Shown here: positions 1 through 12,550 of the stretch, piece by piece
Position numbering within the stretch: position 1 is the first letter of the stretch
Layout: each line of letters starts with the position of its first letter
Assembly: GCA_034509495.1 (NCBI GenBank)
Contig: CM067506.1
Location: forward strand, 20,513,892 to 20,577,891
Length of the DNA stretch: 64,000 nucleotides
Direction: 5' to 3'
Origin: Acestrorhynchus altus
Lineage: Eukaryota > Chordata > Actinopteri > Characiformes > Acestrorhynchidae
Program-made: the position numbers and the translations under genes
The notes under the pieces: model-generated
What the model saw: only the letters and a program-made list of their open reading frames with translations
What the model was told of the DNA's origin: nothing
Databases searched by the model: none

Positions 1-1140
1 TAAACAAGAAGCTGTTTCAGTCCTCATACTGTTGAGTCTCATAAATCAAGTAATGGTTTATTTTTGAGTTGTATTAAAAAAGCTATTTGCTGTATTTGTT
101 TATAGCACATGTGATTTCCTGTGTTTTGGTGCTACAATATAATAACTGTTTGTTTTATCAGTTTTCTGCTGGTCTTTCCTGACCATGCAGTGAAGAACAC
201 ATATGCTTGAATGTTGGTTTATTAGCTGGCTCATACATCATCTAAGCCTGACAGCACACTAAAATGTCCTTGGCAGATTCTCTCTTCCTCTTGCTCCTTG
301 TGCCTGCCTGCCTACCTGCTGATGGATGCTGCCATATTTCTCCCATACGCCCCGAATGCACCTATCACTGCTCCTCATAATGCATGACATAATCCTGTAT
401 AGATGCTCATAGTTCTTATATGGTGAATGAGGCCTCTTCAGGTGAACCTGTACATTTGAATATTGAATATTAACATATGTATGTTAAGGTGATATTATAA
501 ATGTAAACAACATTTTATCTGAAGTGCTTCTGTTGTTTTTATTTATTAAATTATTTAAGTAACATCTATCCACTAGGATTTTGAGAATGTATTAAGGCTT
601 TATTTGCCTTGACATATTGTCTCAGTTTTGAAATGGTCAGTGAAACTTAATCTGAAATATATGCTATTCTTACTTATTCACCATAATATGATCATTCAAT
701 TCATCCAAATCACTTACATTGCAAAAGAAAAAGAAGGAAAGAAAAAAGAAATATAACTTATGATGAAAATCTTCTTTCTAAAATTTGCCTGCTTCCTAAT
801 CTAACTTGTTTTTATAACACTTTGTTATATCTCCTTCCTCAACTCACCATCTGCCACTCTTTAATTTAATGTATGAATATATGATTTATTCCTCAGTGGC
901 AGAGACATAAATCTGTTTTGTGTGAGGGAGGGATAACAACAGTGATGTTCCCTCATTCCTTCTATTGATTGGCTAGCTTAATAGTGTTTGTCCTTTATAG
1001 CTGATCTCAGGAAATAAAGGAAATAAATAGTTTAGAAGGAGCTTTCACTATGGCCATCAGAGGGCTAGAGGTCTGACTGAGAGGCACCTTCTCCAGAAGT
1101 GTTTTTTTTTTTCTTTTAATGTGAGAATACAGAGCTGTGT
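1..1140. other. AT-rich intergenic sequence, nothing recognised
   Basis: No coding homology, RNA gene or clear repeat boundary seen on either strand. Confidence 0.5.
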
Positions 1141-1148
1141 GGTGATAT

Positions 1149-1459
1149 AAAGGGTTCTTTGAGTGATGCAATAAAATATTGGTTCTATAAAGAAGCATTT
1201 TTGTAAAAGAGCAGTGATTATGAGTTATCATCCTTTACACTACAGTATATGTCTTGTAAATTGTTATTTATGGAACAAATGGTTCTTGGCATTGCTCAAA
1301 AAACATTAGTTGTAGCACCAGTATAATATACAGGGGTTTTTGTATGTAAAAAATTGTAAATTGTTTCTTAAAATCATTAAAGAAGCTTCTACATAGATCC
1401 ACATTGTAATTAAATAAAGAACCCTTTAGAACCCTTTATTTCTTCAAGGGTTCTTTAAC
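1149..1459. repeat. Degenerate MITE-like repeat with GGTTCTTT motifs
   Basis: The 5' side carries AAAGGGTTCTTT and the 3' side repeats AGAACCCTTT and AAGGGTTCTTTAA in both orientations. A related 65-bp piece lies at 48,238-48,300. Confidence 0.4.
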
Positions 1460-2878
1460 AAACCCAAAGTTTTTATATATTTAGGACTGTGAGAACTCAT
1501 TGGTGGTAATCTACTATGTTTGATTCTTTGATGTTTGATTCTTACAGTTTTAATGGTGTAAACCTTTTTTTAGGGGTGGTACTTTTTTGCTAAGCGTTCA
1601 CAACAAGCTCTAGAGGTGTTTGGTTAAATGTTAAATCAAAGACATTTATTTTACTAATAAACAATTACTGTTACTATGAACACTGTTTTATGGAAATACT
1701 AGTGCCACACCAGTACAGTGATTACTAGTGCAATTTACACACCCATTATCCAAGACAAGGGCGGTCAGTGATTATATAATACATGCTTGAAAATTTATCA
1801 TCATTAATAATAAGCTGCTACTTTCCACAATTATTTATTTATTTATGTACTACCTAATTTGCTTACTTATGACAGTGGCTTTAAAATCTATTCCTTTATA
1901 TATTTACGTTTTGCCTGAAACCAGTCTGTCAGACCATCTCTCTATCATTCTTTTTGACGACTTTCATGTCCTCAGGATTTGTCAAATCAATAAGAGAAAT
2001 CAAACACTGAACTGTAACAGTTCCAGCTTGTACAAGCGTCAGAGGAGAGTGGTGACAAATGAACACGTCTCAAATGTCTTAACACATCAGTGTCACATAG
2101 CCAGTCAAGAATGTGCTCACAAGAATGTGGCCCAGTGGACAGTTGCATGGTGTTCTTGTCACTGGCGGTAAGAACACTTTTTGAAATAGAACATTCTTGA
2201 ATACCTGTTCCACAACAGACCCTGTATGAGGAGGAGAAGCAGAGATAAATCAACACAATTACCTTGAGGATTCAAATTGACAGTTCACGCCTTCGGCTAA
2301 AACAAACAAAAGTTGCTTGGCTGAGATAAAGCAGCCTGTCAGCATGAGGTCGTTTAACGCTCTGCTCTGTCATCTTTCTCATGATCTGCTCAAATTAATT
2401 ACAGATCGATTTGGAGAGTTCATATAATGGAGTTGAACGGATCTGTCTATCTCCGGTGATGAGCGTGTGGAGAGCAGGAACAGGAGAAGCTTCTGTCCGG
2501 ATGCAGGCATGGATGAGTTCTCAATACAGTGTTTCCTGACTGTAATTATTATTTGCAGGGTCTCTCAGTTGAATTCAGAAACTTTTAGGGTTAACAAGCA
2601 CATGGTCACAACTTTTAGTATTGTGGGAACTTTATCTCAGTGGCATTTACAGCACTGGACAGTGACACAAATGATTGGTTATCTTGGTAATATGTGGTTA
2701 CTGTATCTACTATACTGTATGTACTTACAGTTTAAAACATTAAATAACATTAGGTTGAAAAATAATATGAATGTGTTTTGAATAAAGGTCTTGATATGTT
2801 GGCTAAAAGAAAGACTGGCATGGTGGTGCTGGAGGTAGTTTACATGGTAGTTCCATCTCACATCCCAAAAACACGTAT

Positions 2879-2930
<52 letters not shown>

Positions 2931-4122
2931 CAGGAAAAAGTGGATAAGAATATTGATGGTTTAAAAATACAATTAGAAGAACACAAGTTTGTTTGCTGTG
3001 TTCTCTGAGAGCTCCAGTCACTTTATTGGTTCATTTAGTTTTACCAGTGGCTGACCTGACATACTTTAATGAAGAACTGATTTGACAAATGAGGTACTGG
3101 ATGATGACAGTAAATACTGACCCTTCTCTAGAAGTGTTGAAATGATTAAATAACCAATTTAACCAATAAACACATACTGCCAAGATAAAAAGTTTGTTAA
3201 ATACTGCTACAATACAATATGTACATTCAGCTGTTTTGAATTCTTGAAATCCTGCTTCTGATTGTGCAAATGAATGAAACAATAAATATATATTAACAAC
3301 AACAAAGAGTCAATAATGACAATGATAGGTTCATTTGTTGAAAATGTAACATATTTATTGTGAACAAAAGAATGGCTTTATTGATTAAAATGTTAGAATA
3401 TAAAGTGGGGAACATAGTTCCAAAACTACTATGTGCCAGCAAGACCTAAGCTGGAGTTTAAGCCCTATTTGACATAATTATTACAAAAATCTATTGTGTC
3501 AAAATGTCTTTATAGATGGACTAATAGAAATACTCTAAGACCACCTGGAACAAAATCTTTTCACACTGATTACAACTAAAGTTTTTTTTTTTTTTGATTC
3601 TCCTATAAAGTTGCCATAGAGTTATTACGTGACTGTAACAATAATATATGTACTGTATATAATGATCATAATATGTGAACACAGCAAATTCCCGCCAGTC
3701 ACATCAGCATGTTTGCAGCTTCCAGACTTGAGTTCATTAAAGGTGCTTAAATGCTTACCTATGCATCCTTAGACCTCACTGATTGCAAAGCCATGGCAAC
3801 TCACATGATAAAAGATCATCTCACATGGAAGCTTAACACAAAGATAAAGCTGATGTTATACCCAAACTAATAGACTATTGATTTGAGGGAAGTGGTTCAC
3901 AGATAGATCTTTAGTCTCAGCATAGCGGCGCAGACTGTTTTATTTCAACTAGCTTAACTGGTAAAATGTATTGGAAGGTCTGCTGGGCTACATGTAAACT
4001 TAGAGGCCAATTCAGAATGTATAATATATGAGTTAGAGGGATGCTATGAAGTCTGTACTAATAGCTTTTAAACATTTGGGTGACTTGCCTGAACTGTTGG
4101 AGTGTTTTTCATACACTGCACA
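1460..4122. other. Intergenic, no gene recognised
   Basis: AT-rich apart from a microsatellite at 2,881-2,927. An open frame at 2,467-2,781 on the plus strand has no family resemblance and runs into simple AT-rich sequence. Confidence 0.45.
2881..2927. repeat. (TG)n microsatellite
   Basis: About 23 perfect TG units. Confidence 0.97.
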
Positions 4123-4589
4123 TACACTGTATGTCCAAATGTCTGTGGACACCCCTTCCAACGAATGCATTCACCTCTTTTAAATTGCACCCATTGCTGA
4201 CACAGATGTGCAAACGCATACACACAGCTTGTCTAGTCCCCTATAGAGAAGTATTGTCAATAGAAAAGGATTCTCTGGAGCAGATTAACATGAACCTACT
4301 GACATCATTCACAATGCTAGAGAGGTATAAAGCCCTATAGAGCAGTGGAACTGTTTTCTGTGGAATGAGTTTTGGAGTTCGGGATGAGCTGGAGTGGTGA
4401 TCAACAGACACTCTGAGCTCACGAACACTCTTGTTGCTGAATGAAAATCAAATTCTCATGGCAAAATTGTCCCTGTAGAGTAGAAATAGTTATTCCAACA
4501 AATGAAGAATAAACTCATTTTAATACCATTGATTTCAGAAGAATAAAATGTCCGAGCAAGTGTCCCAATACCTTTGTCCATTTTGAGTA
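4123..4589 (+). mobile_element. MITE, TATGTCCAAAT family, full length
   Basis: About 467 bp bounded by TA on both sides. The left end (tgtatgtccaaatgtctgtgg) and right end (cccaatacctttgtccattt) form imperfect terminal inverted repeats. Related copies or fragments lie at 12,514, 15,696, 30,565, 40,919/42,149 and 45,651. TA target sites point to Tc1/mariner-type mobilisation. No coding capacity. Confidence 0.75.
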
Positions 4590-5091
4590 GATTGGGAATG
4601 GCTACTTAAATTAATGATCAAAAGGCCCTTGTTGCTCTTACCACTGATCTCTGGGTGAAATTTATGATAATGCGACAAGGTAACTCCTGCTGCCCAAGAG
4701 TGTGGCCAGCTGCGGAAATTCACTTTTTGCTTTAATTTAGGGAATATTGATCCCTAAGCTCTTTATTGCTGTATGACATCCATAATCACAACAACAGTAT
4801 GACAGAGCAGATAAATAACAAAGCAGCAGGAAGGAGGGGGCACGCCACAGAGAAAACCTGGGGCAATCTTTCATAGCACCATATTAATTACACATTCCCT
4901 TGACCTTGATTGATTTCTCTACAACACCCATAAATTCCCTTTTTTCAAACTTTGTTGATTTCTGTTTGTTTAACAACACTTCAGAAAATGGAAATTCAGT
5001 TCTGATTGATCAGAATACTGTTAGTAAACACAAATATCATAATGTATGTACAATATGTAATCACAAATACCATCAGTACAGGATAATTACT

Positions 5092-6340
5092 ACAGTGCCC
5101 TGTGAAAGTATTGACATATACATGACTTTTTACCTATTTTACAATCTGTTTTTAAATGTTTTATTAACATTTTGTATGCGATGAATCTGTATAAACTACT
5201 ACAGGTTGGTGAAGTGAAATGAGGAAAATTATATATTAAAACATTTGGAAATAAAATAAAAATTCACACCCTTCATTATGAAGCCCCTAAATAGTTTTGG
5301 TGGAACAAATTACCTTCAGTCACATAATAGAGAAATGAAGTCCACCTGTGTGCAATCTAAATGTCACATGATCCTTCATTATATATGCACCTTTTCTGCA
5401 CCTGCCCAGAGGCTGCAACACCATTAAGCAAGAGGCACCACTAAGCAAATAACACCATGAAAACCAAGGAGCTCTCCAAAGAAGTCAGGGACAAAGTTCT
5501 TGAGACGTACAAGTCAAGCATAACCAAGGGTTGGGTTATAAAAAATATCCAAATCTCTGATGATGCACCAGAGCACCATTATCATCATATGGAAAGGACA
5601 TGGTACCATATAAACCTGCCAAGAAAGGGCCGCCCACCAATACTCTCAGATCAGCCAAGGAGGCCATTAGTCAGAGAGGCACCACAGTGACCAAAGGTAA
5701 CCCTGAAACCAGAATTCCCAAGCAGAGACTGGAGTATCTGTCCAAAAGACCACAATAAGCTATAACCTCCAAAGAGCTGGACTTTATGGAACAGTGGCCA
5801 GACAAAAGCCTTTACTTACAGACAAAAATAGGATGGATCTACAGGGAATCTACAGGGATATACATGAGCAAAACCTACCTTGGTCTGTCAGTGATTTGAG
5901 CCTGCGATACGGGTTCACCTTCCAACAAAACAATGAAACCAAGAACACTACTAAAGCAACACTCGAGTGGTTTAAGGGGACATGTGGAAATGTATTGGAA
6001 TGACCTTAATCCAATTGAGAATCTATGGTAAGACTGTCTATGGTATGCTGTCTCCAGTGGAAACCATCCGACTTGAAAGAGCTGGAGTAGTTTTGCCTTA
6101 AGGATTGGGCAACATTCCCAGTGGTGATATGTGGCAAGCTCACAGAGGCTTATCCAAAGCGACTTGCAGCTGTAATTGCCGCAAAATTAGGTTCTACAAA
6201 GTATTGACTTTAGGGGGTGAATAATTATCAAATCACATAAAGATTGATTTGTATAGCATTTTTTTATAACTGATATTGTCACAGAGCAGCTTTACAGAAA
6301 TCCAAAAGTTTTCTGTTATTTTGTCCTTTGGACTGGTTTG
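5092..6340 (+). mobile_element. Dead Tc1-like transposon
   Basis: The left end begins cagtgccctgtgaaagtattg. The frame from 5,457 reads MKTKELSKEVRDKVLETYK, and INLPRKGRPPILSDQPRR follows, as in the helix-turn-helix region of fish Tc1 transposases. Stops and frameshifts destroy the rest. The right part (gactttagggggtgaataatt) is interrupted at about 6,225 by about 80 bp of foreign sequence before it resumes. The copy at 42,292-43,384 is a relative. Confidence 0.8.
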
Positions 6341-9030
6341 GAAGACTCTATATGATGACCATAATAAAAAAAGTAGAGTTTAATGTTTTACTTTTCCCAC
6401 AAATAGTGCCGAGTTCAGTAATGTGAAGTTTCAGAGGAGATCTTGGAGAAGTAAAATGTCATTTGAGCACTGCTATCTATAGTATTATAGTCATAAGGGC
6501 CTTGTTGTGGGCAGAATTTATTTGTTATGCAGTAAAACCAAGCGACACCAACCAATGTGTCACTTTGTTCAGCTTTGCATACAGCTAAGGCCTTATCTAC
6601 ACTGAGGGTGAATGGAGAAAAAGACCTGTGCTGCTTTATCTTGGTAGGCAGGGGACTTTTCTCCTTGAAGAAAAAAAAAAAAGATATGGTAATGTGGCTA
6701 TCTAGTTTCAGTCGCTCTATGATCTAGGCATCCCTATTCATATTCAGTATATTAAAGGCACATGATATAACTCTTTTAAACACATCACCACAGCCATCTG
6801 AGTTCTTAATGAAAAGTCTGTGACATGCTTTGATCAAAATACCTCAAAGTATCTCATGCACCATGTCAAACTTTCTCATCCTGGCCTGGCGTTTTGAGGG
6901 TCTGTTCCTTAAAATGAAAATGAACCAAAATCAAATCAACAACTCAACTTCCCAACAACTAAAATTCAGACTGATACATTCAAGATTGATACACTGTGTT
7001 ATACTTTGCAAGGTTTATATAGTTTCCTGGCACTACCTTTGCAACAATAGTGTTTGAAGCTACTAGGGGAGTCCCGTCAAATCCTGGGCCTTGGGTACCA
7101 CTGTTTTCCCAGGGTGCACTTTTCATTTTATGCCATTCATTTGACTTGGGGTGGCTCCATTGAGTCAAATCTGAATGGTGTGTTGTCCTTGTCTGGTCTG
7201 GTAGAAGTACTGAAATGGTGGCACAGAAAAAACACGCCAAACCACATTACCAGTTAGCCTTCAAAAGTGTTGAGTTTGTCACCAACAAAAAGCTCTTGCT
7301 TTAATTAACAAATGTGACTAAATTAATCAACCAGTTGCTCTGTAATTGATTCAGTGTCTAAAACCCACAATGTGAGCACAACATGGCAAGTTTTAGAGTA
7401 CAGCTTGCATTCTGTCCTAATAGCAGTGTTGATATTACTTAAGAAATGCATGTGAGTGAGTGAAACTGTTGTTGCAGTGAAATACATTAGAGTATTAGAT
7501 TGATTTGATAAGTGTTTGTCGGGCTCAACCAGCCTTCACTAAGAAAACTATTATTAAATGTTATTTAACATATTAAATACTTGCTCTACTTACATACCAT
7601 TGTTTTTGGTCTTATGGATGGTGGTGGGGTGGGGACATAAATACGTTTAGAAACATGCAACTACATTAGTACATTAACATATACTCCACGTTACCAAGAC
7701 TATAACCTTGAATAACCTTGATAGCTGATATGGGCATAATTTCACCAAAATAGAAAAATACATAAATAAAAAAAGGTGAGCTACCTTAAAAGCCCACAGG
7801 TCAATGTTGAGTCCTTTTGAGTGAAATTCTATAACTGAGGGTGACATCTTGATTATTGATTTCAGTTCTATCTTAAAACTTTTTTTTTTTTTAATTTTGC
7901 AGTTTCTCTTTTTATTGTGATAGAATATAGAAACAGAATTGCTCCAGAATTACTTGGACTAAAATGACATCCAGTGAAAATTGCTGTACAGTTATCATAT
8001 TCGGGCCAACTTCACATTTTAATGTATGCCTGGCTGAGGAGCATGTGTAGCGTCTACTCTCGTTAAACATTGTGATAATAGTCTGAATGTAACAGGAATT
8101 CATAAAAACTATGAATGCAGTTAATTTAACTCAAACCACTTTTATGTGGTTAAATAAATTCATTAGTACATCCTCAATGCATATTACTCAATCAAGTATC
8201 TTAAAAGCTACTTAACAGTTTTGTGAAACCTTTTTACACAACATTTTCATTACACTCAACACTTTGTGAGTGTGGGTGAGACATGGACACGGATTAGTTT
8301 ACTCGAACTGTTTGCAGTGGACAGTGTGCGCTTTTGAGAGGGCTGCTTTTAAATAAATACAGGCCACAATATATTCTCTCTAAATGTGCCAGAGAATGCC
8401 TTTATTGAGTATTTTCACTGGTGACTTGGATGCAATGGTACACCTATTAACAATCGTATTACATTGCATCAGCATGAAATGTGCTTATGTATCTCTTACA
8501 TGTGGCTTTTCTGAGATTAAAAGTTCTGCTTTCTTGCCTAATTTATGGCACTACAATGGGGACACAGAAGTTGTGTATTATAGCATAGTTTTTACACTAT
8601 AACAAACACACTGTGCTTAGTCCTGACTATTAATTTAGTTTAACATTGTTGCTGTCCTGTCACTGTGTTCTCTGAGAGCGATGTTACTAAAGACATTGTA
8701 GCCTCATTAACTTTTAGCCTGGCCCTTGATCCCCTTTGGCTTTCTCAAGTGTTACAGTTACAAAATAATCTGGCTTTCCTCTGATGTGTGTTTAGCTCCA
8801 ATGAGCTGAGGTAAGCTGATTTGTTTATTCAGGCAGTGAAAAGTTAGCATTGGCTTTTAGTCTGCCAAAAATTCCTTTTTGTGTTGTATGCTTAATTTCA
8901 GCTCCCCTTCTGCAAACTCTGACACAGGAAAGGTGCAATCGCAACGTCTGCTTATCAAAGGAACCTATATTCTTAGAACTAGCAGAGTCTGGAAGTGATG
9001 TGTGTCAACAGCACAATATTCTATTCCAAA
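6340..9030. other. Intergenic, no gene recognised
   Basis: AT-rich sequence with short A or T tracts. Open frames (for example 8,384-8,602 plus and 6,980-7,240 minus) show no family resemblance. Confidence 0.45.
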
Positions 9031-9034
9031 CTAT

Positions 9035-9160
9035 TGCTCCTGACCTTCTTCCTTTCATTACTTTTATCATAAACAGCTCAGTCATCAGGTCATGCTCCAT
9101 CTACTTTCAAAGCTGCCAGAGTGGTCCCAATCCTGAAAAAGCCAACTCTTGTTGGTTCAA
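9035..9160 (+). mobile_element. LINE reverse-transcriptase fragment
   Basis: In-frame APDLLPFITFIINSSV, then after a one-base shift HAPSTFKAARVVPILKKPT. This matches the SPxLxPxIxxIINxSLxxGxxPxxFKxAxVxPxxKKP block of non-LTR retrotransposon polymerases. Only this short piece is preserved, so the clade is unclear. Confidence 0.7.
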
Positions 9161-9439
9161 ACATGATTATCGATATAATTATTCAAGACCCGACATTTTT
9201 CAGTGTTTGATGTTCATGGAATGTGATATATTTGACATTCCGTGGCCCTACAGGTACATGTAAGTGGAGTTGAACTTGGAAATATTGAAGCCCCATTGCA
9301 AACATTGTTTATTAACACACTTTCAGCTGATTGCAATAAATCAAACAAGACCAATTTAAGTATCTTAACATACCTAATATGACGTTTTCCTCCAATTCAA
9401 CATAAAATACCATTTTTAATGACTACTGCACACTCAGAA

Positions 9440-10250
9440 TTATTCAACCCCCTGAACAGAGGACCGCATAAGAGCACACATTTGAAAATCAGATGATAAT
9501 CAAGAGCTTCTTCATATCAGGTATGATTGAGATAAAACACAGATGGGCTACAGGTTTGTTGACTGATGTTTAGATGTATGCCTGAAATATGGCAAAAGTG
9601 TCAAGAGAGCTGCCCAACAGCTAAGAGAAGGTACAATTTCCTTGCACAAGCAAAGACAAGCATACAAAAATAAAATATAGGCATTTAATGTTTCTAGACA
9701 TTCTGATGGAAGCGTAGTTAAAAGTTTAAATATAAAGGTTACTGGTTACAGTATCTGAACATGGCAGAAGGAGGAAACTATTAACAGCTGCCTCCAAATT
9801 CCAAAGGACTACAGAAATGGCAGCAGGCACCAAAGTTTACAAACCATTTCTGTGTAACTTTTTAATCTATGGATCATTCACCTACAATGTAGCAGTGTAG
9901 CAATGATGTTCTTGGGCAACTTTACTTCCTCTAGAAACTTGCTAGTCAAGATGTATTCAATCATATATCACAGAACATTATGTCATCTGTGAGGTAGCTG
10001 GAGCTTGTCAGTCACTGGACCTTCCTACATACCAAGCATACCAAGGCTTATTTTCAGAGGTCCTGGAAGATTCTGGAGCAGCCGTCACAGTCACCTGACT
10101 TGAATTCCAAAGAAAATATTTATTGGGGTTTTAACAAGGGTGTTAACCTTGTAAGAATATAAGTCCATCAGGAATGGGATAAGATTCCTCAGGAACAATG
10201 CCAGAAGCTAGGGTCTGGATATGCATCTTGTTTGCACTAGGTCATAACAG
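9440..10250 (+). mobile_element. Degraded Tc1-like transposon
   Basis: It begins with agaattattcaaccccctga. It holds transposase-like remnants: an AKRLPNS-type region with many stops, and near 10,085 the run cagtcacctgacttgaattc, which matches the SPDLNxxE motif preceding the last catalytic acid. Ends in or near a GT microsatellite, so the right terminus is lost. Confidence 0.6.
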
Positions 10251-10285
10251 CAAGCTGTGCTCCACTAAGTACTGAAGAGACTTCA

Positions 10286-10296
10286 GTGTGTGTGTG

Positions 10297-10357
<61 letters not shown>
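10286..10357. repeat. (GT)n microsatellite
   Basis: Nearly perfect GT run with one interruption (gat) near its start. Confidence 0.97.
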
Positions 10358-10361
<4 letters not shown>

Positions 10362-11983
10362 AGCCCCTACAGTCAGAGTTAACTTGTGGGCCATCTCTAA
10401 TTCTCATTACTGGGAAATGTGGGAAAGATTCGCTCAGTCTTTGCCAAGAGTATAAAATCACTTTTCGTATTTATATAAGCTGATTGATGACTGTGTGGCA
10501 AGGGGAACATTTTAACATCGTTTATGAGCTGTTTACTGGATCTTTAAAATGGTTCCTTAACTTTTTACAATCTATTGATTTCAAAGATCCTGGACAGATT
10601 TTCTTTCTTATCATCTCCAGACCAATGACACTTTATTAACACTACCTGTAAAGGGCAGCATACTTTTCTTTTAAATGTGCCCTTGAAATAATTTGCCATT
10701 GATATGCCATCTTGGCTATATCTTCATGCAAAGGTGCTTTCAATTATGCAAGCCAGTGGAGGGAGACCAAGTGTGGCACTTCTAAGAGTAAGACCAGCCT
10801 ATAGTTAATGTGTTCGTAGTGCTCTTACCCACAGGGAACAGTTTCACACATGAGAGGTGGTTAAGGGGAAATCTCTCCACTGCTTCTGCTTCCATTAAGG
10901 GCAGAATGTGGAGCTGGAGAGGAGCTGCATGTTGTGCAATGACTGTTTAATTCTTGCATTGTTGCTTTGGCATGCAGGGCTATAATCATAATCCAGTTTC
11001 ATGTTCTGATGGCTATATTTCAACAAAAACAAACACAGGTGCACAAATGACTTGAGCACCGAGGTTGAGTCAGACTGGAATTGCCGATGCCAGATCTGTA
11101 TGTGTAGTGTGATGAAGTTCTGTAAACTGTCTGTAGCAGTAATTGCTCTTAATTGTTTGGGATGTTTTAGTGATTAGAGTGATCTTTATTCCTCCTCGGC
11201 AAATTGTTACACATCACCACTAGATGGAGACACATTTGTAATGATCCTTTTAACAGTCGTGCTTGTAGGCCGTTTAAAGGAATGGACCCTATTTCAGCAT
11301 AGTTGAATGGACACTGTATAATTTGCTGTTTATAAAATGTCGCCAATTACACAAGTCATTCAGACATCCCTAAAAAAACTAGGGAGAACACTGGAATGAT
11401 AGGTTCTAGTCTCTTTGAAAAATGTGTGAGCACTACAATACAGCTACAACATAGCATACAGTGATCTGAGAGTTTTCTTTATTGTCTATTACGTTTGAAG
11501 AAAATAAGTAATCTCACACATTTTTACATATTACTCGTATCTTAAAACTGTTCACCAAAATTAGACAATTTAAAAAGCTCAACCAATCCTTCACGTCTCC
11601 TCTCCAGAGTAAAGAGAGAGAGAGGAACTCAGACTGTAGAAATCGACAGTGTTAATCACAGGTTGGTTAATGTATTACTTTCGCAAAAACCTATAACAGA
11701 CAGAATTAGTAAACATCTCTGTTACCTTGTGCCAGCAGGCCAAAGGCTTTCTTTATAGTGTGAGACTGGAACCTTTGTTCACTTCCTGACCTGCTAAATC
11801 CTTCCCTTTGCCATGGGCAGAGGACTGGCTCTGTCCCTATTCCACCCTATAATCAACCCTTTTAACAGCTCTCATTTTCTGCAGTATATATAGCTGTAAT
11901 TGACGGGACGTCCTCCCAGAGCAATGCATATGTACAGGAAGGGCTGTTTGCAGTCAGTTTCAGAGGGGTGCTAAAACAAGCAA

Positions 11984-11984
11984 G

Positions 11985-12027
<43 letters not shown>

Positions 12028-12036
12028 CCCCATCCC

Positions 12037-12086
<50 letters not shown>
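11984..12086. repeat. Compound (TC)n and (CA)n microsatellite
   Basis: TC run at 11,984-12,024, then a 15-base C-rich spacer, then a CA run at 12,040-12,086. Confidence 0.95.
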
Positions 12087-12089
<3 letters not shown>

Positions 12090-12513
12090 TTACAAAACCA
12101 CATTCTATCCCCTACAATGCTACAAAATACACATTATACCTGCCAGAGCTTTTATGACATCCCATTCTAAATCAATAGGCATTAACATGGAGCTGGTCCT
12201 CTCATTGCAGCGCTAACAGTAGCTTTGGAACTCTGCAGTTATTGAGTCAGCAGAGCATTGGGCCACATTTATTCCCTATGCACCTCAGCACTTTTGACCT
12301 GACTCTATAACTTCAAGCTGAGTTGCTGTGGTTCCTAAGTGCTCCCACTTCTTAATAGTACCTTTCACAGTTGATTGTATCTTGGAAGAAAGACATTTCA
12401 TGAAGTTGTCTTGTTGCAATGGTAGCATCCTCTTACAGTACCACGCTCAAATGTTTGCAAAGGTAGACTGCATGGCTTGGTGGTGTGAGAATCAGACTGA
12501 ATGAAAGTGATTA

Positions 12514-12550
12514 AGAGGTGTGTTCCAATACTTTTGTCCATATGTTGTAT
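12514..12550 (+). repeat. Fragment of MITE right end
   Basis: gttccaatacttttgtccat matches the right terminus of the TATGTCCAAAT MITE family. No left end is present nearby. Confidence 0.5.

Noticed and set aside
2467..2781. 104-codon plus-strand frame
   Set aside because: Composition drifts into AT-rich low complexity and no family resemblance or splice support was seen.
8850..9263. 137-codon plus-strand frame
   Set aside because: Only a short part resembles reverse transcriptase, with a frameshift; it is a dead LINE fragment, not a gene.
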